From Bacillota bacterium (GTDB taxonomy: Bacteria; Bacillota; Clostridia; Christensenellales; SZUA-584): a stretch of DNA of 64,000 nt. The notes beneath the pieces are model-generated. The model saw only the letters and a program-made list of their open reading frames with translations, had not been told where the DNA came from and made no database searches. The first letter of the stretch is position 1; each line of letters opens with the position of its first letter. This document shows, piece by piece, positions 27,292 through 35,745 of the stretch. The stretch is taken from assembly GCA_023436115.1 (NCBI GenBank), contig JAEZKQ010000024.1, positions 156,342 through 220,341 on the forward strand, given 5' to 3'. Made by a program: the position numbers and the translations under genes.

Positions 27292-28377
27292 ATGATGAGA
27301 GAGGGGCAAGTTAGAATACCGTCCGGCTGTGCCATAAGCGGTATGATAAACCGGAAAGGTGAGCGGTTTTCCGGAGAAACCATTATTAAGTCGATAGAGC
27401 TGATGCACGACAGAAGCAATGGGCTTGGCGGCGGATTTGCGGGATACGGTATTTATCCGGACTATGCCGATATTGTCGCGCTGCATATGTTTTATGATGA
27501 TCTTGCCGCAAAAACGGCAACAGATGAATATATTGAGCGTCTGTTTGAAGTGGAAAAGGCCGAAGTCATTCCCACAAGAAAAAGCAAAGAGATTCCATGC
27601 AGCCCAATGATTTGGCGTTATTTTGTGTATCCCAGACGACAACGGCTCTTAAAATCCGGCCTCGACGAGCAAGAATTCGTGGCTCAATTTGTGTTTAAAG
27701 TCAACGAGGAATTTAAGGGCGCTTATGTTTTTTCTTCAGGGAAAAATATGGGCGCTTTTAAAGGTGTGGGTTTTCCGGAGGATATCGGTCGCTTTTTTAA
27801 GTTAGAAACATATGATGCGTATATGTGGACAGCACACGGACGTTTTCCCACAAACACACCCGGCTGGTGGGGCGGCGCACATCCTTTTACGCTGCTCAAT
27901 TGGTCAATCGTGCATAACGGTGAAATATCCTCATATGATGCCAACAGGCGTTTTGTAGAGATGTTCGGCTACAAATGCACACTGATGACGGACACCGAGG
28001 TCATCACATATCTTTTTGATCTGCTGATACGCAAACACGGCATACCTCTTAAAGAAACAGTGGGCATTGTGGCTGCGCCTTTCTGGCGAGAGATCGAGCT
28101 AATGGATGAAGAGACAAGGCGGAAATACGAAGCGATACGCAGTGTTTATGGTTCGGCTCTGATCAACGGACCGTTTTCAATCATATTAGGTTTTGACGGC
28201 GGCATGATGGCGCTAAACGACCGTATCAAGTTAAGATCTCTCGTAGCTGCGGAAAAAGGCGATATGCTATATGTCGCCAGTGAGGAAGCTGCGATACGTA
28301 TTATCTGCGAATCGCCTGACAGGGTATGGTCTCCCGCGGGCGGAGAGCCAATTATAGGACTGGTGGAGGGTAAATAA
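27292..28377 (+). CDS. Glutamate synthase glutamine amidotransferase subunit (class II)
   Basis: A 361-residue class II (Ntn) amidotransferase that releases ammonia from glutamine for the split glutamate synthase. Class II enzymes use an N-terminal Cys; here the candidate is Cys13 in IPSGCAISGMIN, so a short leader must be removed, as in some GltB and PurF proteins. Also seen: WTAHGRFPTNTPG and WSIVHNGEISSYDANRRF, the Arg/Gly/Asn/Asp glutamine pocket, and TDTEVITYLFD. AAGGGGGAG precedes the ATG at 27292. It overlaps the next gene by one base (TAATG). It is the first gene of a five-gene operon. Confidence 0.88.
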   Translation: MMREGQVRIPSGCAISGMINRKGERFSGETIIKSIELMHDRSNGLGGGFAGYGIYPDYADIVALHMFYDDLAAKTATDEYIERLFEVEKAEVIPTRKSKEIPCSPMIWRYFVYPRRQRLLKSGLDEQEFVAQFVFKVNEEFKGAYVFSSGKNMGAFKGVGFPEDIGRFFKLETYDAYMWTAHGRFPTNTPGWWGGAHPFTLLNWSIVHNGEISSYDANRRFVEMFGYKCTLMTDTEVITYLFDLLIRKHGIPLKETVGIVAAPFWREIELMDEETRRKYEAIRSVYGSALINGPFSIILGFDGGMMALNDRIKLRSLVAAEKGDMLYVASEEAAIRIICESPDRVWSPAGGEPIIGLVEGK

Positions 28378-29882
28378 TGAGCTTACAACTGGACTGGCCA
28401 GATTATCTGGTCGAACGAGATGAAAATAGATGCATACAATGCGAGGTTTGTGCGAAGCAATGTGCCAACGAGGTGCACAAGCTTGATCCCGACACGGGCA
28501 AAATGGTTGCTGACGAAAGCAAGTGCGTGAATTGCCACCGTTGTGTTGCACTATGCCCCACGCGCGCGCTTAAGATACGCGTTAACGACTTGGATTTCAA
28601 ACCTAACGCAAACTGGACCAGCGGCACCATAAAAGAAATATATAAGCAGGCGGCTACCGGCTCTGTGCTGCTTTCAGGCATGGGCAATCCCAAACCCTAC
28701 CCGATCTACTGGGATAAAATGCTCATCAACGCGTCGCAGGTAACGAACCCGTCGATCGATCCGCTGCGCGAACCCATGGAAACGGGCGTGATGCTGGGCC
28801 GCAAACCCGCCAAGCTGGAGTTTGGCAAAAATGGCAAGCTGCAAACAAAAATGCCGCCGCATGTTAAGCTGTCTATACCTGTGATGTTTTCCGCAATGTC
28901 GTTCGGTTCGATTTCGAGGAACGCGCACGAGGCGCTTGCACGCGCCGCAACGGAGCTTGGTATATTGTATAATACAGGCGAAGGCGGGCTCTCAAAGGAA
29001 TTCTACAAATATGGCCCCAACACGATCGTTCAGGTGGCTTCGGGACGTTTCGGTGTTCACGCCGATTACCTTAATGCGGGTGCTATGCTCGAAATCAAAA
29101 TCGGCCAGGGCGCAAAGCCGGGTATCGGCGGCCATTTGCCCGGAGAAAAGGTAGGCGAACAGGTCTCGATGGCCCGTATGATTCCGCAGGGCAGCGACGC
29201 GATTTCTCCCGCACCTCACCATGATATTTACTCAATCGAAGACTTGCGTCAGTTGATTTACTCGCTCAAAGAGGCGACCAACTATACAAAGCCGGTATCC
29301 GTCAAAATCGCAGCGGTTCACAATGCCCCCGCTATCGCGTCGGGTATTGCCAGAGCCGGAGCGGACGTGATCACCATCGACGGCTACCGCGGCGGCACAG
29401 GCGCTGCGCCGCAGCGGGTACGCGACAACGTGGGTATTCCGATCGAGCTGGCGCTGGCATCTGTCGACCAGCGGCTAAGAGAAGAGAGCATCCGTCACGA
29501 GGTCTCGCTTGTTGTCGCGGGCAGCGTGCGCAATAGTGCCGATATCGTCAAAGCCATTGCGTTGGGGGCGGACGCTTGTTATATCGGATCTTCAGCTCTG
29601 ATCGCTATCGGCTGCCATATGTGCCAGTCCTGCTATACAGGCAAATGCAACTGGGGTATTGCTACACAGCGCGAGGATCTCGTCAAGCGGCTCAACCCTG
29701 ATATCGCGGCGGAGCGGCTTGTGAACCTTGTCAACGCGTGGCGGCACGAAATCGAAGAAATGCTAGGCGGCATGGGTATCAACGCGATTGAAAGCTTGCG
29801 CGGCAACCGGCTGATGCTGCGCGGAATCGGCCTGAATCAAAAAGAGCTTGATGTGCTGGGCATCATGCACGCCGGAGAATAA
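28377..29882 (+). CDS. Glutamate synthase FMN subunit with N-terminal ferredoxin domain
   Basis: A 501-residue protein. The N-terminus holds two 4Fe-4S motifs, CIQCEVCAKQC and CVNCHRCVALCP (residues about 19-65). The rest is the GltB central FMN barrel: MSFGSISRNAHEALARAA, NTGEGGLSKEF, the KIGQGAKPGIGGHLPGEKV loop, HNAPAIASGIARAGADVITI and GYRGGTGAAP. A Cys-rich segment near the end (CHMCQSCYTGKCNWG) supplies the 3Fe-4S ligands. It aminates 2-oxoglutarate to glutamate using ammonia from the amidotransferase and electrons from the ferredoxin/FAD partners. This architecture is the archaeal/clostridial type, distinct from proteobacterial GltB. Confidence 0.92.
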   Translation: MSLQLDWPDYLVERDENRCIQCEVCAKQCANEVHKLDPDTGKMVADESKCVNCHRCVALCPTRALKIRVNDLDFKPNANWTSGTIKEIYKQAATGSVLLSGMGNPKPYPIYWDKMLINASQVTNPSIDPLREPMETGVMLGRKPAKLEFGKNGKLQTKMPPHVKLSIPVMFSAMSFGSISRNAHEALARAATELGILYNTGEGGLSKEFYKYGPNTIVQVASGRFGVHADYLNAGAMLEIKIGQGAKPGIGGHLPGEKVGEQVSMARMIPQGSDAISPAPHHDIYSIEDLRQLIYSLKEATNYTKPVSVKIAAVHNAPAIASGIARAGADVITIDGYRGGTGAAPQRVRDNVGIPIELALASVDQRLREESIRHEVSLVVAGSVRNSADIVKAIALGADACYIGSSALIAIGCHMCQSCYTGKCNWGIATQREDLVKRLNPDIAAERLVNLVNAWRHEIEEMLGGMGINAIESLRGNRLMLRGIGLNQKELDVLGIMHAGE

Positions 29883-29893
29883 CGGGGGGTTAT

Positions 29894-30346
29894 ATGAAAA
29901 AAGTTTACGCTGACGAAAAATGGTGTCTCGGATGCGGATTGTGCAAGGTTTATTGCCGCACATCGCATTCCCAGACTCTTGATATCATCAAAGCTCACAA
30001 ATTCGAGTGCCCACGGCCTGTGGAACGGCTGCATATTGAAACAGGCGACAAAGTGAACTTTGCACTGCAATGCCGCCACTGCGACGATCCTAAATGCGTG
30101 CAGGCATGCATCACGGGTGCCATGCAGAAAGACCCCGAAACGGGACTCGTGCTCAACGAGACAGAGCGTTGTGTGGGTTGCTGGACGTGTGTGCTGGCTT
30201 GTCCGTTCGGCGCGATCGTGCGCGACGAAGGCAAAAAGAAAGTCGCGGCCAAGTGCGACTTGTGCGCGCAGATGGGCGAGCCCGAGTGCGTGAAGCACTG
30301 CCCGAATAACGCGCTTAAATACGAGGACAGGGAGGAATCGCTATGA
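29894..30346 (+). CDS. 4Fe-4S ferredoxin electron-transfer subunit
   Basis: A 150-residue iron-sulfur protein of the HycB/DmsB type with four Cys clusters: CLGCGLCKVYC, CRHCDDPKCVQAC, CVGCWTCVLACP and CDLC...CVKHC, enough for up to four 4Fe-4S centres. It sits between the synthase and the FAD oxidoreductase and overlaps the latter by 4 bases, so it probably carries electrons between them. GGGGGTT before the ATG is a reasonable ribosome-binding site. No export signal is seen, so it should act in the cytoplasm. Confidence 0.88.
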   Translation: MKKVYADEKWCLGCGLCKVYCRTSHSQTLDIIKAHKFECPRPVERLHIETGDKVNFALQCRHCDDPKCVQACITGAMQKDPETGLVLNETERCVGCWTCVLACPFGAIVRDEGKKKVAAKCDLCAQMGEPECVKHCPNNALKYEDREESL

Positions 30347-31593
30347 AATACGTAATAATCGGGAATTCCGCTGCAGCTGTGGGTTGCATAGAGGGGCTGC
30401 GCAAATGTGATAAGAGCGGTTCCATCACCGTGATATCGGACGAGAAGCATCATGTCTACTCACGTCCTTTGATATCGTATTATCTGGCTGGCAAGGTGAA
30501 GCCGGAGAACATGGTATACCGCAAGAAGGATTTCTATGAGAAGAACAACGTCGTTTCGATTCTCGGCCAGAAGGCTGTTTCGATCGACCCGAAAAAGAAA
30601 ACCGTATCACTCAGCGGCGGCGACAGCGTGCCTTATGACAAGCTGCTGATCGCGACCGGGTCTTCCCCGTTTGTGCCGCCTACCGAAGGGCTTGCCGATC
30701 AGAGCAATGTGTTCACGTTCTTAAAGTATGACGATGCTTTGGGCATTGAAAAGCTGATCGATCCGCAGAGCCGCGTCGTGGTGGTGGGTGCAGGTCTTAT
30801 CGGCCTCAAGGCTGCGGAAGGTCTTGCCCCTGTGACCGGCAGTGTGCACGTGGTCGAGCTTGCGCCGCGCGTGCTGCCCATGATACTCGACGAACAGGCG
30901 GCAGCGCCTGTACAAAAGCGCCTTGAAGAGAATAATATCACGTTCCATCTGGGCATGACGGTAGCACAGGTCGTGGGAACCGAGCGTGTGGAGAAGGTGA
31001 TACTCAAAGACGGCACCGAGCTTCCCTGCGACGTACTCGTGATGGGTGTCGGTGTTCGGCCCAACGTAGCGGAAGCCAAGGCGGCAGGCGTGGAAGTCAA
31101 CCGCGGCATCATTATTGACGATGCCATGCGTACCAATGTGAAGGATATCTATGCGGCAGGCGACGTGACCGAGGCGGTCGATCTCGTGACAGGCGAGCGC
31201 AAGATCATGGCGCTATGGCCCAACGCGTATGCGCAAGGCCGGGCAGCGGCTTTCGACATGTGCGGAAGCAAGGATGATTTTGGCGGCGTATTCCCGATGA
31301 ACGCCGTCGGGTTCTTCGGGCTATCCATCATCACAGCGGGCGTACAGGGCGGCGAAGGCACACAGGTGTTGGCAAAACGCAACGAGAAAACAGGCGCGGC
31401 ACGAAGGTTCTATGTGAAGGACGACGTTCTTGTGGGTATGATACTCGTTGGAGATGTGGACCGAGCCGGCATATACACGTATCTGATGAGCGAAAAAATA
31501 CCGCTCTCAACGCTGGATAAGCCTTTGACGGACGACAATTTCGGCCTGAATGCGTTCGGATACGAAAAAATGAAAGAGAGAATTTCTTCTTAA
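30343..31593 (+). CDS. FAD-dependent NAD(P)H oxidoreductase
   Basis: A 416-residue flavoprotein of the pyridine nucleotide-disulfide reductase fold. Seen: an FAD-binding start YVIIGNSAAAVGCIEGLR (the GxGxxG is relaxed to GNSAAA), VVVGAGLIGLKAAEGL for NAD(P)H, and TNVKDIYAAGDVTE for FAD. No redox-active CxxC is present; it resembles NADH:rubredoxin or nitrite reductase-type FAD proteins. In this operon it most likely feeds electrons from NAD(P)H to the ferredoxin and synthase. It starts in an ATGA overlap with the ferredoxin gene. Confidence 0.88.
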   Translation: MKYVIIGNSAAAVGCIEGLRKCDKSGSITVISDEKHHVYSRPLISYYLAGKVKPENMVYRKKDFYEKNNVVSILGQKAVSIDPKKKTVSLSGGDSVPYDKLLIATGSSPFVPPTEGLADQSNVFTFLKYDDALGIEKLIDPQSRVVVVGAGLIGLKAAEGLAPVTGSVHVVELAPRVLPMILDEQAAAPVQKRLEENNITFHLGMTVAQVVGTERVEKVILKDGTELPCDVLVMGVGVRPNVAEAKAAGVEVNRGIIIDDAMRTNVKDIYAAGDVTEAVDLVTGERKIMALWPNAYAQGRAAAFDMCGSKDDFGGVFPMNAVGFFGLSIITAGVQGGEGTQVLAKRNEKTGAARRFYVKDDVLVGMILVGDVDRAGIYTYLMSEKIPLSTLDKPLTDDNFGLNAFGYEKMKERISS

Positions 31594-31608
31594 GGAGAGG
31601 GTTATATA

Positions 31609-32343
31609 ATGGATCTGATAGCTGGCGAAACCTATTATGCGATATTAAACAAGCAAATCAAAACGTTGGCGCTGGAGCCGGGCGAGATTACGATACGCAA
31701 GGTATACGGACATCGTTATATCGGCTGCGGCCTTAAAAGCCACACCAAACTGAACATATACGGCACGCTGGGCAACGATAGCGCGTGTTACATGGACGGC
31801 GCGACGGTTGAGGTGTTTGGCAACGCTCAGGACGGCATTGCCAATACGATGAACGATGGCAAGCTGATCGTTCACGGCAACTGCGGCGATATCATGGGGT
31901 ATGCGATGCGCGGCGGCGAGCTTTACATCGAGGGCTATGCCGGTTACCGCAGCGGTATACACATGAAAGAGTACATGGACAAGGTTCCCAAAATCGTGGT
32001 TGGCCGCAAGGCTGGCGATTTTCTAGGCGAGTATATGGCCGGCGGGCGTATCGTGATTATGGGACTGGGGCTTGGCAAGAACGAGTATGCGGCGGGCAAG
32101 TTTTTCGGGACGGGTATGCACGGCGGCAAGATGTACATACGCGGGCGCGTCAATGAAGCATTGATGGGGCGTGAGATTGCGGCTGCTCCGCTGGACGATG
32201 AAGACAGGGCGTTCCTAAAAAAAGAGATGGACAACTACGCGGCGTATTTCCAGGCTGACTTAAGTCGGGTGAAGCTCGATGAGTTTAAGAAGTATCAGCC
32301 CAAGAGCAAGCGGCCTTACGGCAACATGTATGTGGGTAACTAA
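31609..32343 (+). CDS. Glutamate synthase GXGXG-domain subunit
   Basis: A 244-residue right-handed beta-helix made of repeated G-x-x-x-G-x-G turns (GCGLKSHTKLNIYGTLGN, GNCGDIMGYAMRGGELYIEG, GRKAGDFLGEYMAGGRIVI, GTGMHGGKMYIRG). It corresponds to the C-terminal domain of GltB (also FwdC-like), here as a separate chain. In GltB this helix separates the amidotransferase and FMN sites and helps form the ammonia tunnel. AAGGAGAGG precedes the ATG. It is the last gene of the operon, followed by a strong terminator. Confidence 0.9.
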   Translation: MDLIAGETYYAILNKQIKTLALEPGEITIRKVYGHRYIGCGLKSHTKLNIYGTLGNDSACYMDGATVEVFGNAQDGIANTMNDGKLIVHGNCGDIMGYAMRGGELYIEGYAGYRSGIHMKEYMDKVPKIVVGRKAGDFLGEYMAGGRIVIMGLGLGKNEYAAGKFFGTGMHGGKMYIRGRVNEALMGREIAAAPLDDEDRAFLKKEMDNYAAYFQADLSRVKLDEFKKYQPKSKRPYGNMYVGN

Positions 32344-32348
32344 ATATT

Positions 32349-32379
32349 TGGCGAAAAGCTCAGGCTTTTCGCCTTTTTT
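32349..32379 (+). terminator. Terminator of glutamate synthase operon
   Basis: GGCGAAAAGC and GCTTTTCGCC perfect arms, 4-base loop, then six T. Confidence 0.9.
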
Positions 32380-32398
32380 CATTCTTAACTTTGTTTTT

Positions 32399-32845
32399 CT
32401 ATTTAGACGCTTCCTCTACCAGCTTATTAATCATCTTCCCGTCTGCTTTGCCCTTGACCAGCGGCATCAGCAATTTCATGATCTTTCCTTTGTCTTGAGG
32501 AGCCGGTTTCTCAATGCCAAGCTGAGAAAAAACGTCTCGTATGACCGCTTTGAGCTCATCCTCGCTCATCAGCTTAGGCGCAAACTCCGAGTATACCTCA
32601 ATTTTGAATTTATTCTCTTCGACAATGTCCAGTCTGCTTGCGGGTGCCGTATCAATCGCTTCCTGAGCGCTCTTGATCTCCTTCATCACCACCGCGTTTT
32701 CTTCATCCTCCGTCAGCTCACCGCGTTTGTCGATCTGCTTGGATTTGAGTGCGGACAGCAGCAGTGAAAGGGCTTCCTTACGCTGAGACTTGCCTGCTTT
32801 GAGCGCATCCATCATTTCCTTTCTTACCAAATCTATTTTTGTCAT
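32399..32845 (-). CDS. yqeY: GatB/YqeY domain-containing protein
   Basis: A 148-residue YqeY-family protein, related to the tRNA-binding C-terminal domain of GatB. Seen: KIDLVRKEMMDALKAGKSQR at the N-terminus and the C-terminal helical domain ending KGKADGKMINKLVEE. The family is conserved and thought to bind tRNA or stabilise amidotransferase-like complexes, but the exact role is not known. The ATG at 32845 is favoured because AAGGAG lies 8 bases before it; the in-frame ATG six bases earlier would be too close. It lies downstream of the c-di-GMP riboswitch on the same strand, but a possible promoter and about 370 bases separate them. Confidence 0.88.
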   Translation of the reverse strand: MTKIDLVRKEMMDALKAGKSQRKEALSLLLSALKSKQIDKRGELTEDEENAVVMKEIKSAQEAIDTAPASRLDIVEENKFKIEVYSEFAPKLMSEDELKAVIRDVFSQLGIEKPAPQDKGKIMKLLMPLVKGKADGKMINKLVEEASK

Positions 32846-33017
32846 TACCATTCTCCTTCCTGTTATTCAGTTCAGGCTCTTTGATCATTTTTTCCAACTT
32901 ATTTTACCACATTTTATGGTTACCCGTAAAAACAATAAAATCATCGGATGATTCTTGATTTCGTTCGGCTTTAGCTTGGATCATAATTGTATCAACAGGA
33001 AAATAGAAAGGCAAATA

Positions 33018-33140
33018 TCAGCACAAAACGAACCGCTTATGCGTAAGCACAAGCGGCGCGTTGCGGTCTATGTGAAGACCCCCAATATAAGATAAAATGA
33101 ACAAGACGGCAGCGCATACATGGAGGAAATAAAACGGCAT
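33018..33140 (-). CDS. Doubtful 40-residue membrane peptide after riboswitch
   Basis: A 40-residue frame beginning MPFYFLHVCAAVLFILSYIG, which would give one membrane helix followed by a short basic tail. It is the only ORF between the riboswitch and yqeY. There is no Shine-Dalgarno sequence before its ATG and an inverted repeat (CCGCTT/AAGCGG, 33032-33056) lies inside its 3' end. It may be chance. Confidence 0.15.
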   Translation of the reverse strand: MPFYFLHVCAAVLFILSYIGGLHIDRNAPLVLTHKRFVLC

Positions 33141-33221
33141 GCGCGTGCACAATAGCCTTGCATAATTGCCATCTAGAATACAATTAAGACAGCCCTGTTC
33201 AGTTTTCTGTTTTGAGGCATT

Positions 33222-33345
33222 AAAAAAGCCCCTACTTCGGTAACTGGCTGCCATAGACATCGATGCCTTTAGGCCCTTTAGCTTTGCGTCACAGCCTTTC
33301 GGCTGCTTTGCCATTATCGGCGGGTTCGTCTCCACCTGATATGTT
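33222..33345 (-). promoter_or_regulatory. Cyclic di-GMP-I (GEMM) riboswitch with terminator
   Basis: Read on the minus strand: GGCAAAGCAGCC, GAAA tetraloop, GGCTGTGACGCAAAGC, then a second helix with CCTAAA...TATGG, the 11-nucleotide tetraloop receptor, and the closing GTTACCG. These are the hallmark elements of the c-di-GMP-I aptamer. Just after, AGCC..TTAC CGAA GTAG..GGCT and six T form a terminator at 33249-33222 that reuses the 3' strand of P1 (GTTACCG). Ligand binding should therefore block the terminator, predicting an ON switch. What it controls is unclear: a 40-codon ORF and then yqeY lie downstream. Confidence 0.88.
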
Positions 33346-33353
33346 ATAATGTG

Positions 33354-33382
33354 AGTATAAATAGATATTGGGGAAATGTCAA
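33354..33382 (-). promoter_or_regulatory. Sigma-A promoter of the riboswitch transcript
   Basis: TTGACA, 17-base spacer, TATACT on the minus strand, placing the start point directly before the aptamer. Confidence 0.8.
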
Positions 33383-33483
33383 CAGAAATATACAAAATAT
33401 TGTATCCATCTATTGGTAATGTTCAAGATTTTCACGTCCCTTGTATAGCACATCCGCCTGCGATTAGCGGCTTCAGAGAATAT

Positions 33484-33511
33484 TAAAAGCCGCTAGAAAA
33501 CGGCTTTTATC
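33484..33511 (-). terminator. Terminator of the oxidoreductase gene
   Basis: AAAAGCCG and CGGCTTTT arms; it follows the minus-strand oxidoreductase gene by about 90 bases. Confidence 0.6.
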
Positions 33512-33600
33512 GATACTTTTGAGTTATTGGTTAAACGGAGTCTATGGAGTTGCCTCTTTGCGAAATGTGAGCGCAGCGTAACGGCAATCACTATAACATT

Positions 33601-35085
33601 CTATTTCGTTTTAAATTCTCTTCCTTCGGCCATGGTGATGCGCTGCGCCGCAAAACGGCCTGACCCCGCCGCACCCGGGAGCCCGCCCGGCGGCAGCGTC
33701 CACATCCCCGCGAGGAGGAAGTTGGAAAGGCCCGGCAGTTCGCCCGGAAAGTACCTGGGCACTTCTTTGCCGTCTGCGTCGCCCCAGCTCATCCATGACC
33801 CACGCCATGCGTCACAATAACGCACGTATGACATGGGCGTGACGACATCTGTTTTTTCTATTTTTCCCTCAACTTGTGGATACCGCTTGGTAAGCGCTTG
33901 TATGGCATCTTGCGTTAACCGGTCCTTTTCTTGCTGATACGCCTCTTTGTCTAAAGCGTTCCAATAATTAAAATCTGCTGCATAATAGGCAGCCATCACC
34001 GCCTTGCCCTTGGGGGCCATCGTTTCGTCGTATGTGTAGCTCAAAAGCGATACCTCGTCTGTCTGCTTTCCGCCTACAGTCACAGGCTGGTCGCGGCGTA
34101 TGTTGACTGCGCGGTAAGCATCGGGAATCTCGCAGCCCACTCCCATAAAAACAATGGCGCACGTGGGAGTGAAATGCTTCTCTGGGTTCTCAAACAGATT
34201 TCTGTAAAGGTCGGGTGTAAACTTGTTGCCCAGCATACGGTACATCGTGGCATAAGCGTCCGCACAGGAAATCACAAAATCCGCAGCAACTTCTGTGCCG
34301 TTCTCCAAACGTATACCTGTGGCTGTGCCGTCCTCTACAATGACCTCCTGGACACGGCTTTTATAGAATACCTTTCCGCCAAGGCTTAGATATCGTTGTT
34401 CCATGCGTTTCGCAAATGCGCGCGATCCGCCCACGGGGTATCCCGAATCACCCATATTCATGCCCGCCATCGACACCACAAGCGCGTTCGCCCGATAATC
34501 GCCCGGTATAGCCGCGAACAGCGCGCGCTGCAGCAGCGGCTCTTTGAAAAGCTTCACATAGTCCTGCATCGATATGTTGTTAAAATATGAGAGCATTTTT
34601 AACTTGCCTAAGTTTTTCGCAGCGAATTTCAGCCCGTCGCCCGCCGTCATCTTATCCATTGGTTTATCGATGGGCATACCGAACTCACCCATTGCACGCA
34701 GCGCTTTGCACAGCTTTTTGATTTCCTTCTTATCCTGAGGAGAAATCTCAAGAAAATGTTTTTCCAGCTTATCGGCGTTTGTATAAAGATTCACCGCACG
34801 GCCACCTTCTTCATACCGTGCAAATACCTCATGATTCACGATCCTGACTTCGTCATTCAGCGCCCCTGTGGTGCGCCAAAGCTCGTTCATCGATGTGCCG
34901 GGTTTTGAACCCACCAGCCAATGAATACATCCGTCAAAATGATAATCGCCCCTATCCCATCCGGTGCATTCACCACCCGGAATGGTGTGCATTTCATAAA
35001 TCTGTGTGTCGAATCCGTTAAGCTGTGCGTAGATACCGCAGGTGAGCCCTGCGATTCCTGCTCCGATAATCACAATCTTTTTCAT
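33601..35085 (-). CDS. Phytoene dehydrogenase-like FAD oxidoreductase
   Basis: A 494-residue flavoprotein. Seen: the N-terminal FAD motif KKIVIIGAGIAGLTCGIYAQ followed by YEMHTIPGGECTGW, as in the CrtI/phytoene desaturase and carotenoid isomerase group, an internal SCADAYATMY segment, and a C-terminal FAD region LLAGMWTLPPGGLPGAAGSG. Related enzymes act on carotenoids, retinol or polyisoprenoid/fatty chains; no carotenoid synthesis gene is nearby, so the substrate is unknown. The ATG at 35085 follows AAAGGTG. The TetR gene directly upstream probably controls it from the shared promoter region. Confidence 0.8.
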   Translation of the reverse strand: MKKIVIIGAGIAGLTCGIYAQLNGFDTQIYEMHTIPGGECTGWDRGDYHFDGCIHWLVGSKPGTSMNELWRTTGALNDEVRIVNHEVFARYEEGGRAVNLYTNADKLEKHFLEISPQDKKEIKKLCKALRAMGEFGMPIDKPMDKMTAGDGLKFAAKNLGKLKMLSYFNNISMQDYVKLFKEPLLQRALFAAIPGDYRANALVVSMAGMNMGDSGYPVGGSRAFAKRMEQRYLSLGGKVFYKSRVQEVIVEDGTATGIRLENGTEVAADFVISCADAYATMYRMLGNKFTPDLYRNLFENPEKHFTPTCAIVFMGVGCEIPDAYRAVNIRRDQPVTVGGKQTDEVSLLSYTYDETMAPKGKAVMAAYYAADFNYWNALDKEAYQQEKDRLTQDAIQALTKRYPQVEGKIEKTDVVTPMSYVRYCDAWRGSWMSWGDADGKEVPRYFPGELPGLSNFLLAGMWTLPPGGLPGAAGSGRFAAQRITMAEGREFKTK

Positions 35086-35108
35086 TGCTAGCACCTTTAT
35101 ATTGAAAT

Positions 35109-35708
35109 TTATTTTGTTACCATTGCTACGAGCATTTCAGGATCGGGCATTCTAAAATCCGTCATCGTTAGCTTATATACCGCCAAACCCAATATGGCCG
35201 AAAAGAACAGCATCGCAAATTCGAAAGTATCACCCGGCTTCACGGTGCCCTCCTGCTGGCCTTGGTTAAGTATCTTGGCCAAAGTCATCATAGGCACTTC
35301 TGAACCTTGCAGATACTTCGCTTTCTCTTCGGGCGTACTCTCCATAACCGATGCATGCACCACGATTAAGAAATAGTAAGAGGTTTCCTGACCCATATCG
35401 ATACCGCTTAAAATGTATTTAGCCGTTTGCCGAACTTTCTCCAGAGGGCTAAGCGGCATTTCATCCACCATAACAAGCGATTGCCCCGCATAGTAGATAG
35501 CCCTGCTCACGAGTTCAAAAAATATATCTTCTTTAGATTTAAAGTAATGATAGACAAGGCCATGACTCATACCGCCTGCGCTCACGATATCGCTGATCTT
35601 CGTCGCCGCAAAACCGCGAGTTGCAAAAACCTTGAGCGCTGCGGATAAAATCTGCTCCCGACGTTCATCTTTGATCAGTGCATTTTGCTCTTCGTTCCTT
35701 GGACTCAT
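35109..35708 (-). CDS. TetR/AcrR family regulator
   Basis: A 199-residue repressor. Residues about 16-62 form the TetR helix-turn-helix (REQILSAALKVFATRGF, then TKISDIVSAGGMSHGLVYHY and FKSKEDIF). The rest is an all-helical ligand domain. The ATG at 35708 follows AGAGGAG; the longer in-frame start would place the operator inside the gene. A perfect palindrome overlaps its transcription start, implying autorepression. The next gene, 23 bases downstream, encodes the phytoene-dehydrogenase-like enzyme, so both are likely one operon induced by a hydrophobic ligand. Confidence 0.88.
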   Translation of the reverse strand: MSPRNEEQNALIKDERREQILSAALKVFATRGFAATKISDIVSAGGMSHGLVYHYFKSKEDIFFELVSRAIYYAGQSLVMVDEMPLSPLEKVRQTAKYILSGIDMGQETSYYFLIVVHASVMESTPEEKAKYLQGSEVPMMTLAKILNQGQQEGTVKPGDTFEFAMLFFSAILGLAVYKLTMTDFRMPDPEMLVAMVTK

Positions 35709-35721
35709 AGCGTCTCCTCTT

Positions 35722-35745
35722 TTGATTGACTTATCAGTCAATCAA
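35722..35745 (-). promoter_or_regulatory. Palindromic operator for the TetR regulator
   Basis: TTGATTGAC, six bases, GTCAATCAA: a perfect 9-bp inverted repeat, typical of TetR operators, located between the -10 and the ribosome-binding site. Confidence 0.8.

Larger units (their letters stand above)
32846..33600. other. Intergenic region with the orphan c-di-GMP riboswitch
   Basis: 755 bases between yqeY and the phytoene-dehydrogenase-like gene, both on the minus strand. It holds the latter's terminator, a promoter, the c-di-GMP-I aptamer with its terminator, and a 40-codon ORF. A 125-codon frame (33018-33395) runs through the aptamer itself and is not taken as a gene. Confidence 0.7.

Noticed and set aside
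33018..33395. 125-codon minus-strand frame through the riboswitch
   Set aside because: Its first half is the c-di-GMP aptamer and terminator; the protein has no recognisable features and no ribosome-binding site. Only a 40-codon part was kept as a doubtful ORF.
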